Made by a program: the position numbers and the translations under genes. From Odobenus rosmarus divergens (lineage: Eukaryota > Chordata > Mammalia > Carnivora > Odobenidae): 64,000 bases of DNA. This document shows, in pieces, positions 12,700 through 22,613 of this stretch. The stretch covers positions 1,207,863 to 1,271,862 of the forward strand of contig NW_004451010.1 of assembly GCF_000321225.1 (NCBI RefSeq), read 5' to 3'. Positions within the stretch are counted from its first letter, which is position 1. Each line of letters starts with the position of its first letter. The notes beneath the pieces were generated by a model. The model searched no databases, was not told where the DNA came from, and saw nothing but the letters and a program-made list of their open reading frames with translations.

Positions 12700-13310
12700 T
12701 GATTTGGAACAACCGCTTTGGACAGTAATTTGGAAGTACCTATTAAAACTGAAAATGTACATATCCTACAATCTAGCAATTCTACTCCTGGATATATACC
12801 TTAGAGGAACTCTTACATATGTGTGTGAGGGAATGCTTCATAGATGTTTACTGCAGAATTTCTTTGTAAAGGCAAAAGATAGACATAACCTAAATATTCC
12901 TCAGTAGGAAAATGGATAGTGTTTTGCTTTAGTCAATAAATTACCATAAAGCTTCCAAAATAAACAAACTTGTGTGGATATAGCTCAGAACCAAAACGGT
13001 GAGGTAAACAGAGCAATGCCATCATTGTGAACAAAAACATGCACAAATTAGTTCTCCTTATTATGGGTACATGTATGTGAGAAAATATCACAAATGAACT
13101 ACTGCAATGATTTATACCAATTCATGACAGAAGGTTACTTTTGGGGAGGGATGGTTAACTTTATAAAGTTTTATTTGTTTATAAAATAAAAAGACTGGAA
13201 ATAAATCAAATGATATGTAAAATTTGTTGAATTTGGGGACTGTGAGTATTTCTGTGATTTTTTGGTGCTTTTTTGTATTTGAAATTTTCATAAAATTAAA
13301 AAAATTGTCT
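12700..13310 (+). repeat. L1M 3'-end fragment
   Basis: Diverged L1 ORF2-tail/3' UTR wording: ctagcaattctactcctgga, tatataccttagaggaactc, cctaaatattcctcagtagg, ending in A-rich sequence near 13300. Confidence 0.7.
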
Positions 13311-13435
13311 TCTAGACTATAAAATCTTTAAAAGCAGGAGCTATGTTTTATTCATATTTCTATCCATAGGACCTAATATTCTTGCTAGAATATAGAAGAT
13401 TGTTGAATATGTATGTGTTGATAAGTAAACATTTT

Positions 13436-13644
13436 GAAGATTCATTTATTTATTTTAGAGAGTAAGCGAGCATGAGCTGGACGGGCAGAGGGAGAGGAAC
13501 AGAGGGACAAGGAGAGAGAATCCCAAGCAGACTCCACGCTGAGCATAGAGCCCAACATGGGGCTTGATCTCACAACCCTAAGATCATGACCTGCGCCGAC
13601 ACCAGGAGTCAGATGCTCAACCAAATGTGCCACCCAGGTGCCCT
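13436..13644 (-). repeat. CAN-SINE with perfect target-site duplication
   Basis: Flanked by ataagtaaacatttt at 13421-13435 and 13645-13659, an exact 15-bp duplication. Confidence 0.95.
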
Positions 13645-13818
13645 ATAAGTAAACATTTTAATTTAAAAAAAGAGAGAGAAGGAATTAAGGGGGAAAGAAG
13701 ATAAGTGTTATAGATATAAAGAGAAAGGTGAAAAATATTTGGGGTTGACATATGTGTGACTTAACACTCATGCTACCTGAGACTTTCAGCTTGGCTATGT
13801 TACTCTGAAACAGGATTT

Positions 13819-14012
13819 TTTTTTTTTAAAGATTTTATTTATTTATTTGAGTGAGAGAGAATGAGAGAGAGAGAGCACGAGAGGGAAGAAGGTTAGAGGG
13901 AGAAGCAGACTCCCTGCTGAGCAGGGAGCCTGATGTGGGACTCAATCCTAGGACTCCAGGATCATGACCTGAGCCAAAGGCAGTCACTTAACCAACTGAG
14001 CCACCCAGGCGC
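13819..14012 (-). repeat. CAN-SINE with perfect target-site duplication
   Basis: Flanked by ctgaaacaggattt at 13805-13818 and 14013-14026. Confidence 0.95.
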
Positions 14013-14324
14013 CCTGAAACAGGATTTCTAAGAGAGTAAGAAGATAAAGATGAGAAAAAGCTCTCTTTTATCCATCAGATACAAAGAATGCTGTAGGGAT
14101 TCATTGGTTATTGTGGTAATGTTTCCCAATTCCCAACAGATATTAACCTTTGGGATTCAGGAGCAATGATTTCTGGAATTTTGATTGAGATTGGGTTGAA
14201 ACTGTAAATGAATTTGGTGAGAATTGATATATTAACAATATTTAGTATTCCAATCTATGAACATGGTTGCTCTTTTCATTAATTTGGATCTGCCAAAAAT
14301 AAAAAATTTAAAAAAAGACCAATA

Positions 14325-14510
14325 TTTACAAGCACAGAAAATATTCCAGGCACAGTATTGGGTGCTTTACATGTATACTATTAATTAAAATTTGACATTC
14401 CTTTCTTTAGACAGATTAAACACAGAAAGAAATAGGGAGGCGGAAAGGCTCAGCAACTCTGCAGTCAGTAAATGGAATTAAAGGGAATGTAGGTCCCATT
14501 TGTCAGACTC
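14325..14510 (-). repeat. MIR element (worn)
   Basis: Inverted MIR pattern: ttgggtgctttacatgtata and, downstream, gaaaggctcagcaactctgc. Confidence 0.55.
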
Positions 14511-15084
14511 AATTTTCTATTCTTCAGTTTACTTAAAACTCCGCTCCAATGAGGGTTAAGTTTGGGCCGTCAATTATGTCTGCGAACCTCTTCAAAGTTC
14601 AGGTTGTTTCTGAACAATCAAGCATTTCAAACTCCCACTGTCGTGAGGACTTCACTGTTATGGTAAGGAAATAATGTTAAATCATTGGAGGTATACAGGC
14701 ATTAGAGATTATATTTTCCAAATTACACTTGAGTATCAAATGTGCCAACTGCATGCTTTTTAATATCTACCATGTTCACAGCACCTGGGATTAAGGTTTA
14801 TGAACAGCATAAAATTCCGTTGCCCCAATGCAAGAAAATATATTTCTATTTATAAATTATCTATGCAAACTGGTTTAGGATTTTAAAAAGATTTTGTAGA
14901 TCTGACAGCTCTGATATAATTTGGGGGAATTACCTTTTATGATATTCGGTGACCTTTACAAACTTATCCATGGCCCCCAAAATAATAAAAAAATCAATTA
15001 AAACAAACCTGTAGTGGTTGTAATTAAAATTAATCAAAGCTCCTGATCTATTCCTGATAAGAAGTAAGCTTAGGTTTAATTTTT

Positions 15085-15249
15085 TGTTAAAGATTTTATT
15101 TATTTATTCATGAGAAAGAAAGAGAGAGGCAGAGGGAGAAGCAGGCTCCCAAGGAGCGGGGAGCCCGATGCGGGACTCGATCCCAAGACCCTGGGATCAT
15201 GACCTGAGCCGAAGGCAGACGCTTAACCATCTGAGCCACCCAGGCGCCC
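15085..15249 (-). repeat. CAN-SINE with target-site duplication
   Basis: Flanked by aggtttaattttt at 15072-15084 and 15250-15262. Confidence 0.95.
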
Positions 15250-15329
15250 AGGTTTAATTTTTAAAAAGAATTCATGAAGAGAAAGGTTATAATTGAAGAG
15301 CTACTCTTAAGGAAAAAAAAAAGAGTGGA

Positions 15330-15880
15330 TGACACTTGATTAAGATGGTAAGGCAGACTTTATTTAGGACAATCCAGATAGTTATAGGAACCCCTGCAAT
15401 GGGATTTTACCGTGGGGGAGAGAGATGAGGTTCAACTTATAATACAGCATGGGCAAGTGGAAATTGATAGCCCAGGAGCAATGTAGGGGTCAGTGAATGG
15501 AAAATTACTAAGAACAAACAACAAGGTTGTTTTGGCTAAACCCACCTAACAGGATTCTTGCTGAAAACAGCCCAGGGTGATCAGACTTCACCCGGGGGTG
15601 GTGGAGGATAGGGAACCTAAATACATATTGAAGATGATCAGATATTGAGGGGTGTATGTGGGGCGGGGAGTGTTTTGGTCAAACTGACTTAGCAGGGTTC
15701 TTGCTAAAACTGGATTTTACAAGAAAATGCAGAGATGAACCTAGGAGGTTTAGCAGCATGGCTAATGTTTGGTCAAGCAAAGAATCTTTGTCACTACCTC
15801 AAGTATATCCAGTCACATTTCTCCTAAGAGCTTTCCAGGGCTTTCCGTCCCCAGCACCCCGTCTAGAGGAGTCTAGTTAA
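15330..15880. other. Upstream flank of the MCOLN3 CpG island with an internal imperfect repeat
   Basis: Two related segments of about 40 bp (15527-15568 and 15672-15714) share the pattern ttttggnnaaac...gggttcttgct. Looks like part of an unassigned repeat or LTR-like element; no gene. Confidence 0.35.
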
Positions 15881-16552
15881 CGGTCTACAGGCAATTCTGC
15901 AGAGCCTGAAGGCCTAGAGGTGGTACAAGGCTCACGCCTGCAAAGTCTTACACTTGATGATTTCCCCTGTAGGCAGACATCAGAACCGACTGCCGCTGGA
16001 GAGGACTGAGCACTCCCCCGCAGCCAGGCTGCTTCCAGGCTCCATCCTCGTGTCCACCCCCCACATGCAAGGGAGAGTCCTGGGCCGCGAGGGGTGGCCC
16101 CTTTGCGGTCGGAAGCGCACAGCCCACGCACTTGCACCGCACCGTGCGTCACCCCAGAGCACCGGAGAAACGCGAGCAGAGCTATGCGGGTTGTTTATGG
16201 GAACAGGGAGGGGCGTGAAGGGGTGTGCAGAGACGCGGATAGCGCCGGGCTCGATCGGAGGCCTCCTTCGCCCCACCTGGCCGGCTGAAAGACTACCCAG
16301 AAAGGGCGTGGAAAGGAGTGGGAGCAAAGGGGAAGAGGATCACGAGTCAAAGCGGCCGAAGTGGGGAGGATGCCACCGGCCGGGCTCCGGTTGGACCGGG
16401 TTGAGAGGAGTCTCGGAGGCTTCCGGAGCGGCGCGCAGAGCTGCCGCGCCCCCTGCAGCTGCGAAGACCTGGCACCCCCGCCCCGCTGACGCTGCCCCCG
16501 AGCCGCAGGTGAGTCGAGCCCGGCGCCGCCCGGAGCATCAGGTGTCGTGGGA

Positions 16553-16854
16553 GCGGCGCCCGCGGCGTGCGGGGAGGGACGGCGATGGGACGAGCCGTCG
16601 TTGACACAGCGGGAGGGTCAGGCCCCCGGACGTCGGCGCCATGGAAGCGACACAGGTGGGAGCCGGGTGCGAGCTGCAGCGGTTCGGCACGGCGCGCGCT
16701 CCGCGGCGCCCGCGGCGTGCGGGGAGGGACGGCGATGGGACGAGCCGTCGTTGACACAGCGGGAGTGTCAGGCCCCCGGACGTCGGCGCCATGGAAGCGA
16801 CACAGGTGGGAGCCGGGTGCGAGCTGCAGCGGTTCGGCACGGCGCGCGCTCCGC
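16553..16854 (+). repeat. 150-bp tandem duplication inside the MCOLN3 CpG island
   Basis: Two head-to-tail copies (16553-16702 and 16703-16852) with period 150 and a single mismatch seen (G at 16616, T at 16766). Each copy carries an ATG (16641, 16791) and a donor-like cacag|gtggga, so the duplication doubles a possible first-exon end. Such identity means a recent event, homogenisation, or an assembly artefact. Confidence 0.9.
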
Positions 16855-16889
16855 CGCCCCCGCAAGGTCAGTGGCGGCTGGTGGCGTCC

Positions 16890-16936
16890 GGGGCTCGGGC
16901 GGGGGCCCCGCGGGGTGGGCGGGCGCTCGGGTTGGG
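16890..16936 (+). other. Cluster of eight G-runs with quadruplex potential
   Basis: Runs of three to five Gs at 16890, 16897, 16901, 16912, 16917, 16921, 16929 and 16934, just after the duplicated CpG-island segment and a donor-like site. Confidence 0.7.
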
Positions 16937-17686
16937 AGTGGTCCGCACCTCTGCCGCGCAGCCCCGCCCGGATCGTCGCCCAACGGGGAGCCTGGGGCAG
17001 GGACCCCGAGAGCAGGGAGCCACCTGCGGCAGAGTCTCGCCCTGGAAGACCTGGGCAGGGGCTCAGAGAGGGTCCTGAAGTTGCTCAGCCAGCCTCTCTG
17101 GACGCGAGTGGCCTTTATTAGAGGGGTGGGGGGACGATGGAAATGGGGGCCAAAGCCAGGGTCCCTGGACTGGGCGAAGGCGGCCTCCAGCCAGGCCCAG
17201 CCATGGAAGTTGCCCGCGGCGCGGAGGCGCGCTGCGGCCGGCGGCGCTCTCGGGAGAGCGGCTGCACCTCCTCCCAGCACCGGACCGCAGCGCTTCGGGC
17301 AGTCGGTCCCGACGCCGGTGAAACAAAGAGGGAAGGAGGGAAGGAAGGAAAGGAGTTTCATGTCTGGTGAAGTGAGAACGCGCTTCTGAAGAAATTAGGT
17401 TGTGTTACTTTATCAACTGTGAGGTTTTTCTAAATATACATATTCACTGGTTTTCTCTAAATTTCTGCAGCTCAGTCCAATAAATCCTCTCGTCGCCGTG
17501 AATAAATAACCTGTGTGTCAGTCTGTAGATTCTAAGAGCGCGCCTAGTACCTCGGATGGACTCTCCTGACCCGCGTCTCCGCCTACAGTGCATCCCGCGC
17601 GCCGCTCCGGGGCTGTGTGAAGGGTGGTTGGCACTCCCTCAGCGGCTAGGGGTCTGGACACTTTGCAGTTTTTAAAGTGCACCCCC

Positions 17687-17886
17687 CAGAAGCCTGGGTG
17701 GCTAATCGGTTAAGCGTCTGCTCTCGGCTCAGGTCATGATCCCGGACTCCTGGGATCGAGTCCCGCATCGGGCTCCCTGCCCCGCGGGAAGCCTGCTTCT
17801 CCCTCTGCCTCTGCAGCTCCCCCTGCTCGTGCTCTCTCTCTCTCTGACAAGTAAATAAAATCTTAAAAAAAAGACAAACAAACACG
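17687..17886 (+). repeat. CAN-SINE, forward
   Basis: Forward copy with head gcctgggtggctaatcggtt and tail aagtaaataaaatcttaaaa. A 9-bp direct repeat gtgcacccc flanks it (17678-17686, 17887-17895). Confidence 0.92.
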
Positions 17887-18128
17887 GTGCACCCCTCGAA
17901 GGGCCTCTGTGACTTGGTAAAGCTAAACGCTTGCAGCAAGCGTAGTGGTCAGTCCTTGTGAATGAAATGCCTTGCTTCGGGGACAACTTGATGCCATGTG
18001 CTGAATAAATTAATTGTGGTTGGCTCATTTTCTCTTTGTTCCTGTGGGTTACTGTTACACGGCGTGTGTCTTGTTTGTTTAAAGTTTACTTCTTCCCTGT
18101 ATCAAAATAGAAAGGGCTTAATGTGTTG

Positions 18129-18179
18129 TCAAATCTGTAATTCACCAACATGCCCTCAAATCTGTAATTCACCAACATG
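18129..18179 (+). repeat. 27-bp tandem repeat, two copies
   Basis: The 24-bp core beginning tcaaatctgtaattcaccaa appears at 18129-18152 and 18156-18179, perfectly. Confidence 0.9.
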
Positions 18180-18454
18180 TTTTGTTATTACCAGCTTCAT
18201 TACTATTGTTGGTATTCATGTGCCAGTTTTTTGATTAACATAAAATCACCTTCATTTTACATCCCATAGATAATGTCTCTTTAAATGCTGGGTTTTGAAG
18301 AAGGAAATAAAATGTTCTTGAATGAAAATCCTAAGGGATTAATAACTTTTTTTCTCTCCCTTATGTGTTTACCTGAGAGTTTCTGTACTCATACTTTGAC
18401 AGGGATTTTAAGACATAAGAACCATACCTGAATGAGTTCTATCATAATTATTTC

Positions 18455-18649
18455 TTTTTTTTAAGATTTATTTATTTATTTGAGAGAGAGAATGAGATAG
18501 AGAGAGAGAACATGAGAGGGGGGAGGGTCAGAGGGAGAAGCAGACTCCCTGCTGAACAGGGAGCCCGATGCGCGACTCGATCCTGGGACTCCAGGATCGT
18601 GACCTGAGCCGAAGGCAGTCACTCAACCAACTGAGCCACTCAGGCGCCC
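18455..18649 (-). repeat. CAN-SINE with perfect 17-bp target-site duplication
   Basis: Flanked by tctatcataattatttc at 18438-18454 and 18650-18666. Confidence 0.95.
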
Positions 18650-19414
18650 TCTATCATAATTATTTCATTTTGAACTTACTGCACATGCTATTTTTATGCC
18701 ATTGCAAATATGTTTCATGCTTTACTGACTCAGCACTATCCTTGTTAATCTTTTCATTAATCAATATTGTAAAAACTTTCCCCATAGCTAGTTTTTGCCA
18801 ATATCTATTACCTGGAGATGTCGGGTTTGCTAAGAATGTTTGAATCAGAACCAAATGTGGGATTCTATACTTGAAAAGCAGGGTGATACCTAAACAGTGA
18901 CTTGTTAGATGTATTACTATAGTTTGATTCCCTTCTACCCCCACCTTGACTTCTAAGTAGAAGTTACTGTAAAAATATCACTATAGAGCCAGCCTTTCTA
19001 GTCTACATGGAAGCACTCTACTCTCCCAGGTGGTTTGGGGTTTCCATAGTATTAATTAATCTGAGTGAAAGTCCAAGAAAAGTCCCCACTTCTGGATTGA
19101 CATCTTTGTCATTTTGGAAAAGCTGACTACAAAGACAATAAAACTAGCCCCATCCTTTTCAAAGCGACAAAAGAAATAATACATCTGGTGTACTTTGGAA
19201 ACCAAAATATACTACATAAATATAAGGCTTCCAATAAAAATCAAATACAAGTGATGTGGCTGATTGGGATTTGGACTTAAATTGAGCTTCTGCGTTCCCT
19301 TTTGTAGACTAGTTAAATTTCCTGAGCCTCCACTGCCCCTTAAGAATCTTGGTGCCTGTTTAGGAAGCTGCCCTGGTGCTGGGGCTGCAGGGAGAGTGAG
19401 GCTGTTTGCTCAGT

Positions 19415-19600
19415 GTTGAACCCTATGCAAGGGCTTTATTTGCATTTTTATTTAATCAGAATCATGTGAGGATAGGTATTGTTATTACCAATTTGTAGAA
19501 GAAAAAACTGAGGCTCAGAGAGGCTGAGTGACTTGCCTCGGGTTACAGAGGTGTCAAGTCATAGAACCAGGATTAGACACCAAACCCGGCCTTAGTTCTC
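19415..19600 (-). repeat. MIR element
   Basis: Clear inverted MIR: gaaaaaactgaggctcagag, then gaggctgagtgacttgcctc. Confidence 0.8.
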
Positions 19601-19601
19601 T

Positions 19602-19707
19602 CTCTCTTTTTTTTTAAATTAAATTAAATTAAATTTTTTTATTATTATGTTAATCACCATACATTACATAATTAGTTTTTGATGTAGTGTTCCATGATTC
19701 ATTATTT
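19602..19707 (-). repeat. Young 5'-truncated carnivore L1 insertion
   Basis: A 106-bp antisense L1 3' end (caccatacattacataatta, ttgatgtagtgttccatgat) with an AAATT-type tail, flanked by the perfect 16-bp duplication ccggccttagttctct (19586-19601, 19708-19723). Confidence 0.85.
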
Positions 19708-20167
19708 CCGGCCTTAGTTCTCTACATAACACCTTGATACCTTTAACTCAGTGGTTTTAAACTTATTTTGATGATCTTGATAAAACTTTATCACTGCAGG
19801 GAAAGTGGCCATATTTTCAGGTATATAAAATTTTGCATCTAATTCCAGGGTCCACCTACCTTCTAAAACCCTTCCATAAGCTTTCAGGTCATCCTGCTCT
19901 AACTATATCTGTTACTGAATGAGGCAGAGAGTGTATACCTTACTGTGTATATGTGCATATAATCCTTACTGAAAGAAGCAGCCCATGAATTCAGTAACTT
20001 TCAACTGGGTGAAAATCTACTTAGTAATTGAAACAAAAAGAAAAATGACGTGTTACATTCTAGTTGATTCTGTAAACACCTCAAGTGCAGTTTAGAACAA
20101 TGGTGCTTATTTGAAACCAGATCTTTGTTTGGGCTTCTTCAACTATTCTACTATCACGAAGAATATG

Positions 20168-20191
20168 GATTTGTGCCTTTAGGCACAAATC
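20168..20191. other. Perfect inverted repeat (11-bp stem, 2-base loop)
   Basis: gatttgtgcct (20168-20178), tt, aggcacaaatc (20181-20191). It ends 43 bp before the first coding exon of MCOLN3, in the branch-point zone of intron 1. Confidence 0.9.
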
Positions 20192-20236
20192 TTTAGTTAC
20201 AGAATGGAAACAGTCTTTTTATCCCTCTCCCCAGAG

Positions 20237-20464
20237 ATGGCAAATCCTGTGGTTGTTATAAGTAGCTGCAGCTCTCAGGAAGAGGAAAATTGCTGCACTT
20301 TTAACCAGCATACATCGCCCTCTGAGGAGCTTCTGTTAGAAGACCGGATGAGGCGAAAACTCAAATTTTTTTTCATGAATCCTTGTGAGAAGTTCTGGGC
20401 TCGAGGCAGAAAACCATGGAAGCTTGCCATACAAATTCTAAAAATTGCAATGGTGACTATACAG
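20237..20464 (+). CDS. MCOLN3: MCOLN3 first coding exon (residues 1-76)
   Basis: Encodes the cytosolic N-terminus and the beginning of S1: [10 protein letters not shown], an EEE stretch, then the basic segment [10 protein letters not shown] (37-46) and RGRKPWKL (56-63), the region that contacts PI(3,5)P2 in mucolipins. A pyrimidine-rich acceptor (ccctctccccag) ends at 20234, two bases before the ATG; the donor is acag|gtaagc, phase 0. An in-frame ATG at 20204 exists but would lie in the intron if this acceptor is used. Confidence 0.95.
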
Positions 20465-22582
20465 GTAAGCATCTCAAATCGTGAGTTTAATGAGGCCTCT
20501 TTTAGTAACAGGAGTAAGGACAGTGTTTTTTTCTAACTTTGAACTGTATGTATAATGGAGAACAATAAATAAGGAAACATACAATCTTAAACTCCTCTCT
20601 TCAATATTTGTGAAAGAAGACTTTGGGGTTTTTTTCCCTTACTTTTTTTCCTTCTCATCTTTCATTAAATTACAATTTTAGTCACATAATGGCATCAGTT
20701 TTTAGGAAAAGAAAATTTTAATATTTGGTTTGTAATAGAGAAGCTGAAGGTTTCTAAATCAGCTGTGAAAACTAGCTGTTGCCCAACCAGAGGATTATTT
20801 TCCTTCCTAGTTTCCTAGGAATTTCTCTCTCTTCAGAAACTTCAAAGGTTTTCTCTTAAGGCAAGTGCTTGGATTCTCACAGCCCTGCAGTGGAAAAATG
20901 TAGAGTTAACTAAAAAGGAGTGGCATAGGTAGTGAAATACAAGACTTCATTTTAGGAGAATTTGAATCTCATTTCGTTGACTTTGTTGACATTTCTTGGG
21001 GAAATCATATTTTGCAATTCTTTATATATAGTGATTATGATTTACTCTTGTGAAGATATATTTTCCTACTGGTGAGAATAATTATCCCCATTTCACAGAT
21101 GAGAATATTGAGACTTAGTGAGGTAAAATAATCTGTCATAGTCAGGAAACTAGAAGAGTGGAACTGAGATTCAACTCAGATTTTATTCTAAGACCTGTGT
21201 TCTTAATTACTCCTAATTTTTCTAGGGAGCTCATTTAACCATCCTCTGTTTCCTAGGGTGGTCAAGAGGAAAAGTGACCAATGGTTTAAGATGTTAAGCC
21301 TGTTAGTAATAAGCATATAAAAGGCATTTAGGTACATTCTTAAAAGGAACTGAGGGGTTGTTTTGTTTTGTTTTGTTTAAGATTTTATTTTTAAGTAATC
21401 TCTACACTCAATGTGGGATGAGAACTCACAACCCTCAGCTCTTTGGCTGAGCCAGCCAGGCTCCATCTGAGGATTTTTCTTTTCTTTTCTTATTCTTTTT
21501 TTTAGATTTATTTATTTATTTATTTGAGAGAGATTGGGGTGGGGGGTGAAGAGGAGCAGAGAGAGAGAGAGAGAATCTTAAGCAGACTCACTACCAAGCA
21601 CAGAGCCTGACACAGGGCTCAATCCCATGACCCTAAGATCATGACCTGAGCTGAAACCAAGAGTCTGTCCCTCAACCAAGTGAGCCACCCAGGTCTCCCC
21701 GAAGGTTTTTCTTAATTGTGATGTTTCCTTAATCTGTCTTAGATCAACCAAGCAAATATTACATAAAGACTCTGTAACCAAGCAAAACGGTGACTGGGTG
21801 ACAGATCCCCTCTTCTCAGGGGAAAGAAGTTCATTTGGAGATTTCGTGTCTGCAGCCCCAAAAGAAAGACATCTCTGATGATAGGCACCCTACTAAATGT
21901 TCCCTCTCCCCAAGGCCTGGTACAGTCTCTGAGTTACAGGGCTTTTCTCTCTGCCATGGGTACACCCTTAGGGCAGGGACCGTTGTTTCTGCATTGCATC
22001 CTTGGGACCCAGCTCAGTGCCAGCATGTAGGGGGTACTCATTTGTAATTGGTCTTTAGGAATTCTCTGGAGGCTTTTCAGTCATCTGCTTCATTATATGT
22101 AAAATCCCTGGAATATCAAGCTGTCTTCTTGGGATTTAAATAGGACACTTGGCTTAAAGAGGCTCTTTATAAATAAAAGTCCAGTTAGATGGAGAACACT
22201 GGCATGTGTGGGGTGCAGGGCATACATCACAAGGAGAGGTGAGAAAAGAAAAGATTTGTGTGCTCAATTTTTCCCCAGTAAGACCCTGTACTACTTTGTG
22301 TAGCTTGATAGGGTGGCTAGAGCTTGGATTTAGTCTGTTAGACTTGGGTTCAGATTTTGACTATACACTTGGTAGTGAGGTGACTTGAAAAAATTATTTA
22401 ACTTCTCTAGGCCTTTATGTACCCATCTCTAAAATGGGTATGTTAGGGACTGTACTGTGGGATTCGTATGAAGGAAGTTCCTGGTATGGCACATAGGTGC
22501 TCAGTGTTGTTTCTCTTTTCCATATAAAATACACCCTGCTTCACTCTGAGATCCAAGTCAGAGTGTATGTTCTAAACTTACA

Positions 22583-22613
<31 letters not shown>

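Larger units (their letters stand above)
15950..17350 (+). promoter_or_regulatory. MCOLN3: CpG island promoter of MCOLN3
   Basis: GC- and CpG-dense interval in otherwise AT-rich DNA, 3-4 kb upstream of the first MCOLN3 coding exon, with no TATA box evident. Several donor-like sites could end a noncoding first exon: gcag|gtgagt at 16508, cacag|gtggga at 16655 and again at 16805, and caag|gtcagt at 16866. Mucolipin-3 mRNAs begin with a noncoding exon, so one or more of these probably splice to 20235. The many long open frames here on both strands are a by-product of high GC. Assignment as promoter is inferred from position. Confidence 0.85.
17351..20234 (+). other. MCOLN3: MCOLN3 intron 1 (noncoding exon to first coding exon)
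   Basis: Holds two CAN-SINEs, a MIR and a short L1 insertion (listed separately), plus a 27-bp tandem repeat at 18129-18179. No other exon recognised. Confidence 0.7.

Noticed and set aside
15954..17389. Multiple open frames of 100-280 codons on both strands in the MCOLN3 CpG island
   Set aside because: Same GC effect, and the 150-bp duplication makes the frames look internally repetitive. Nothing resembles a known protein.
20204..20236. Upstream in-frame ATG for MCOLN3 (METVFLSLSPE extension)
   Set aside because: It lies before a strong acceptor at 20234 and overlaps its pyrimidine tract; the family protein starts at the ATG at 20237.
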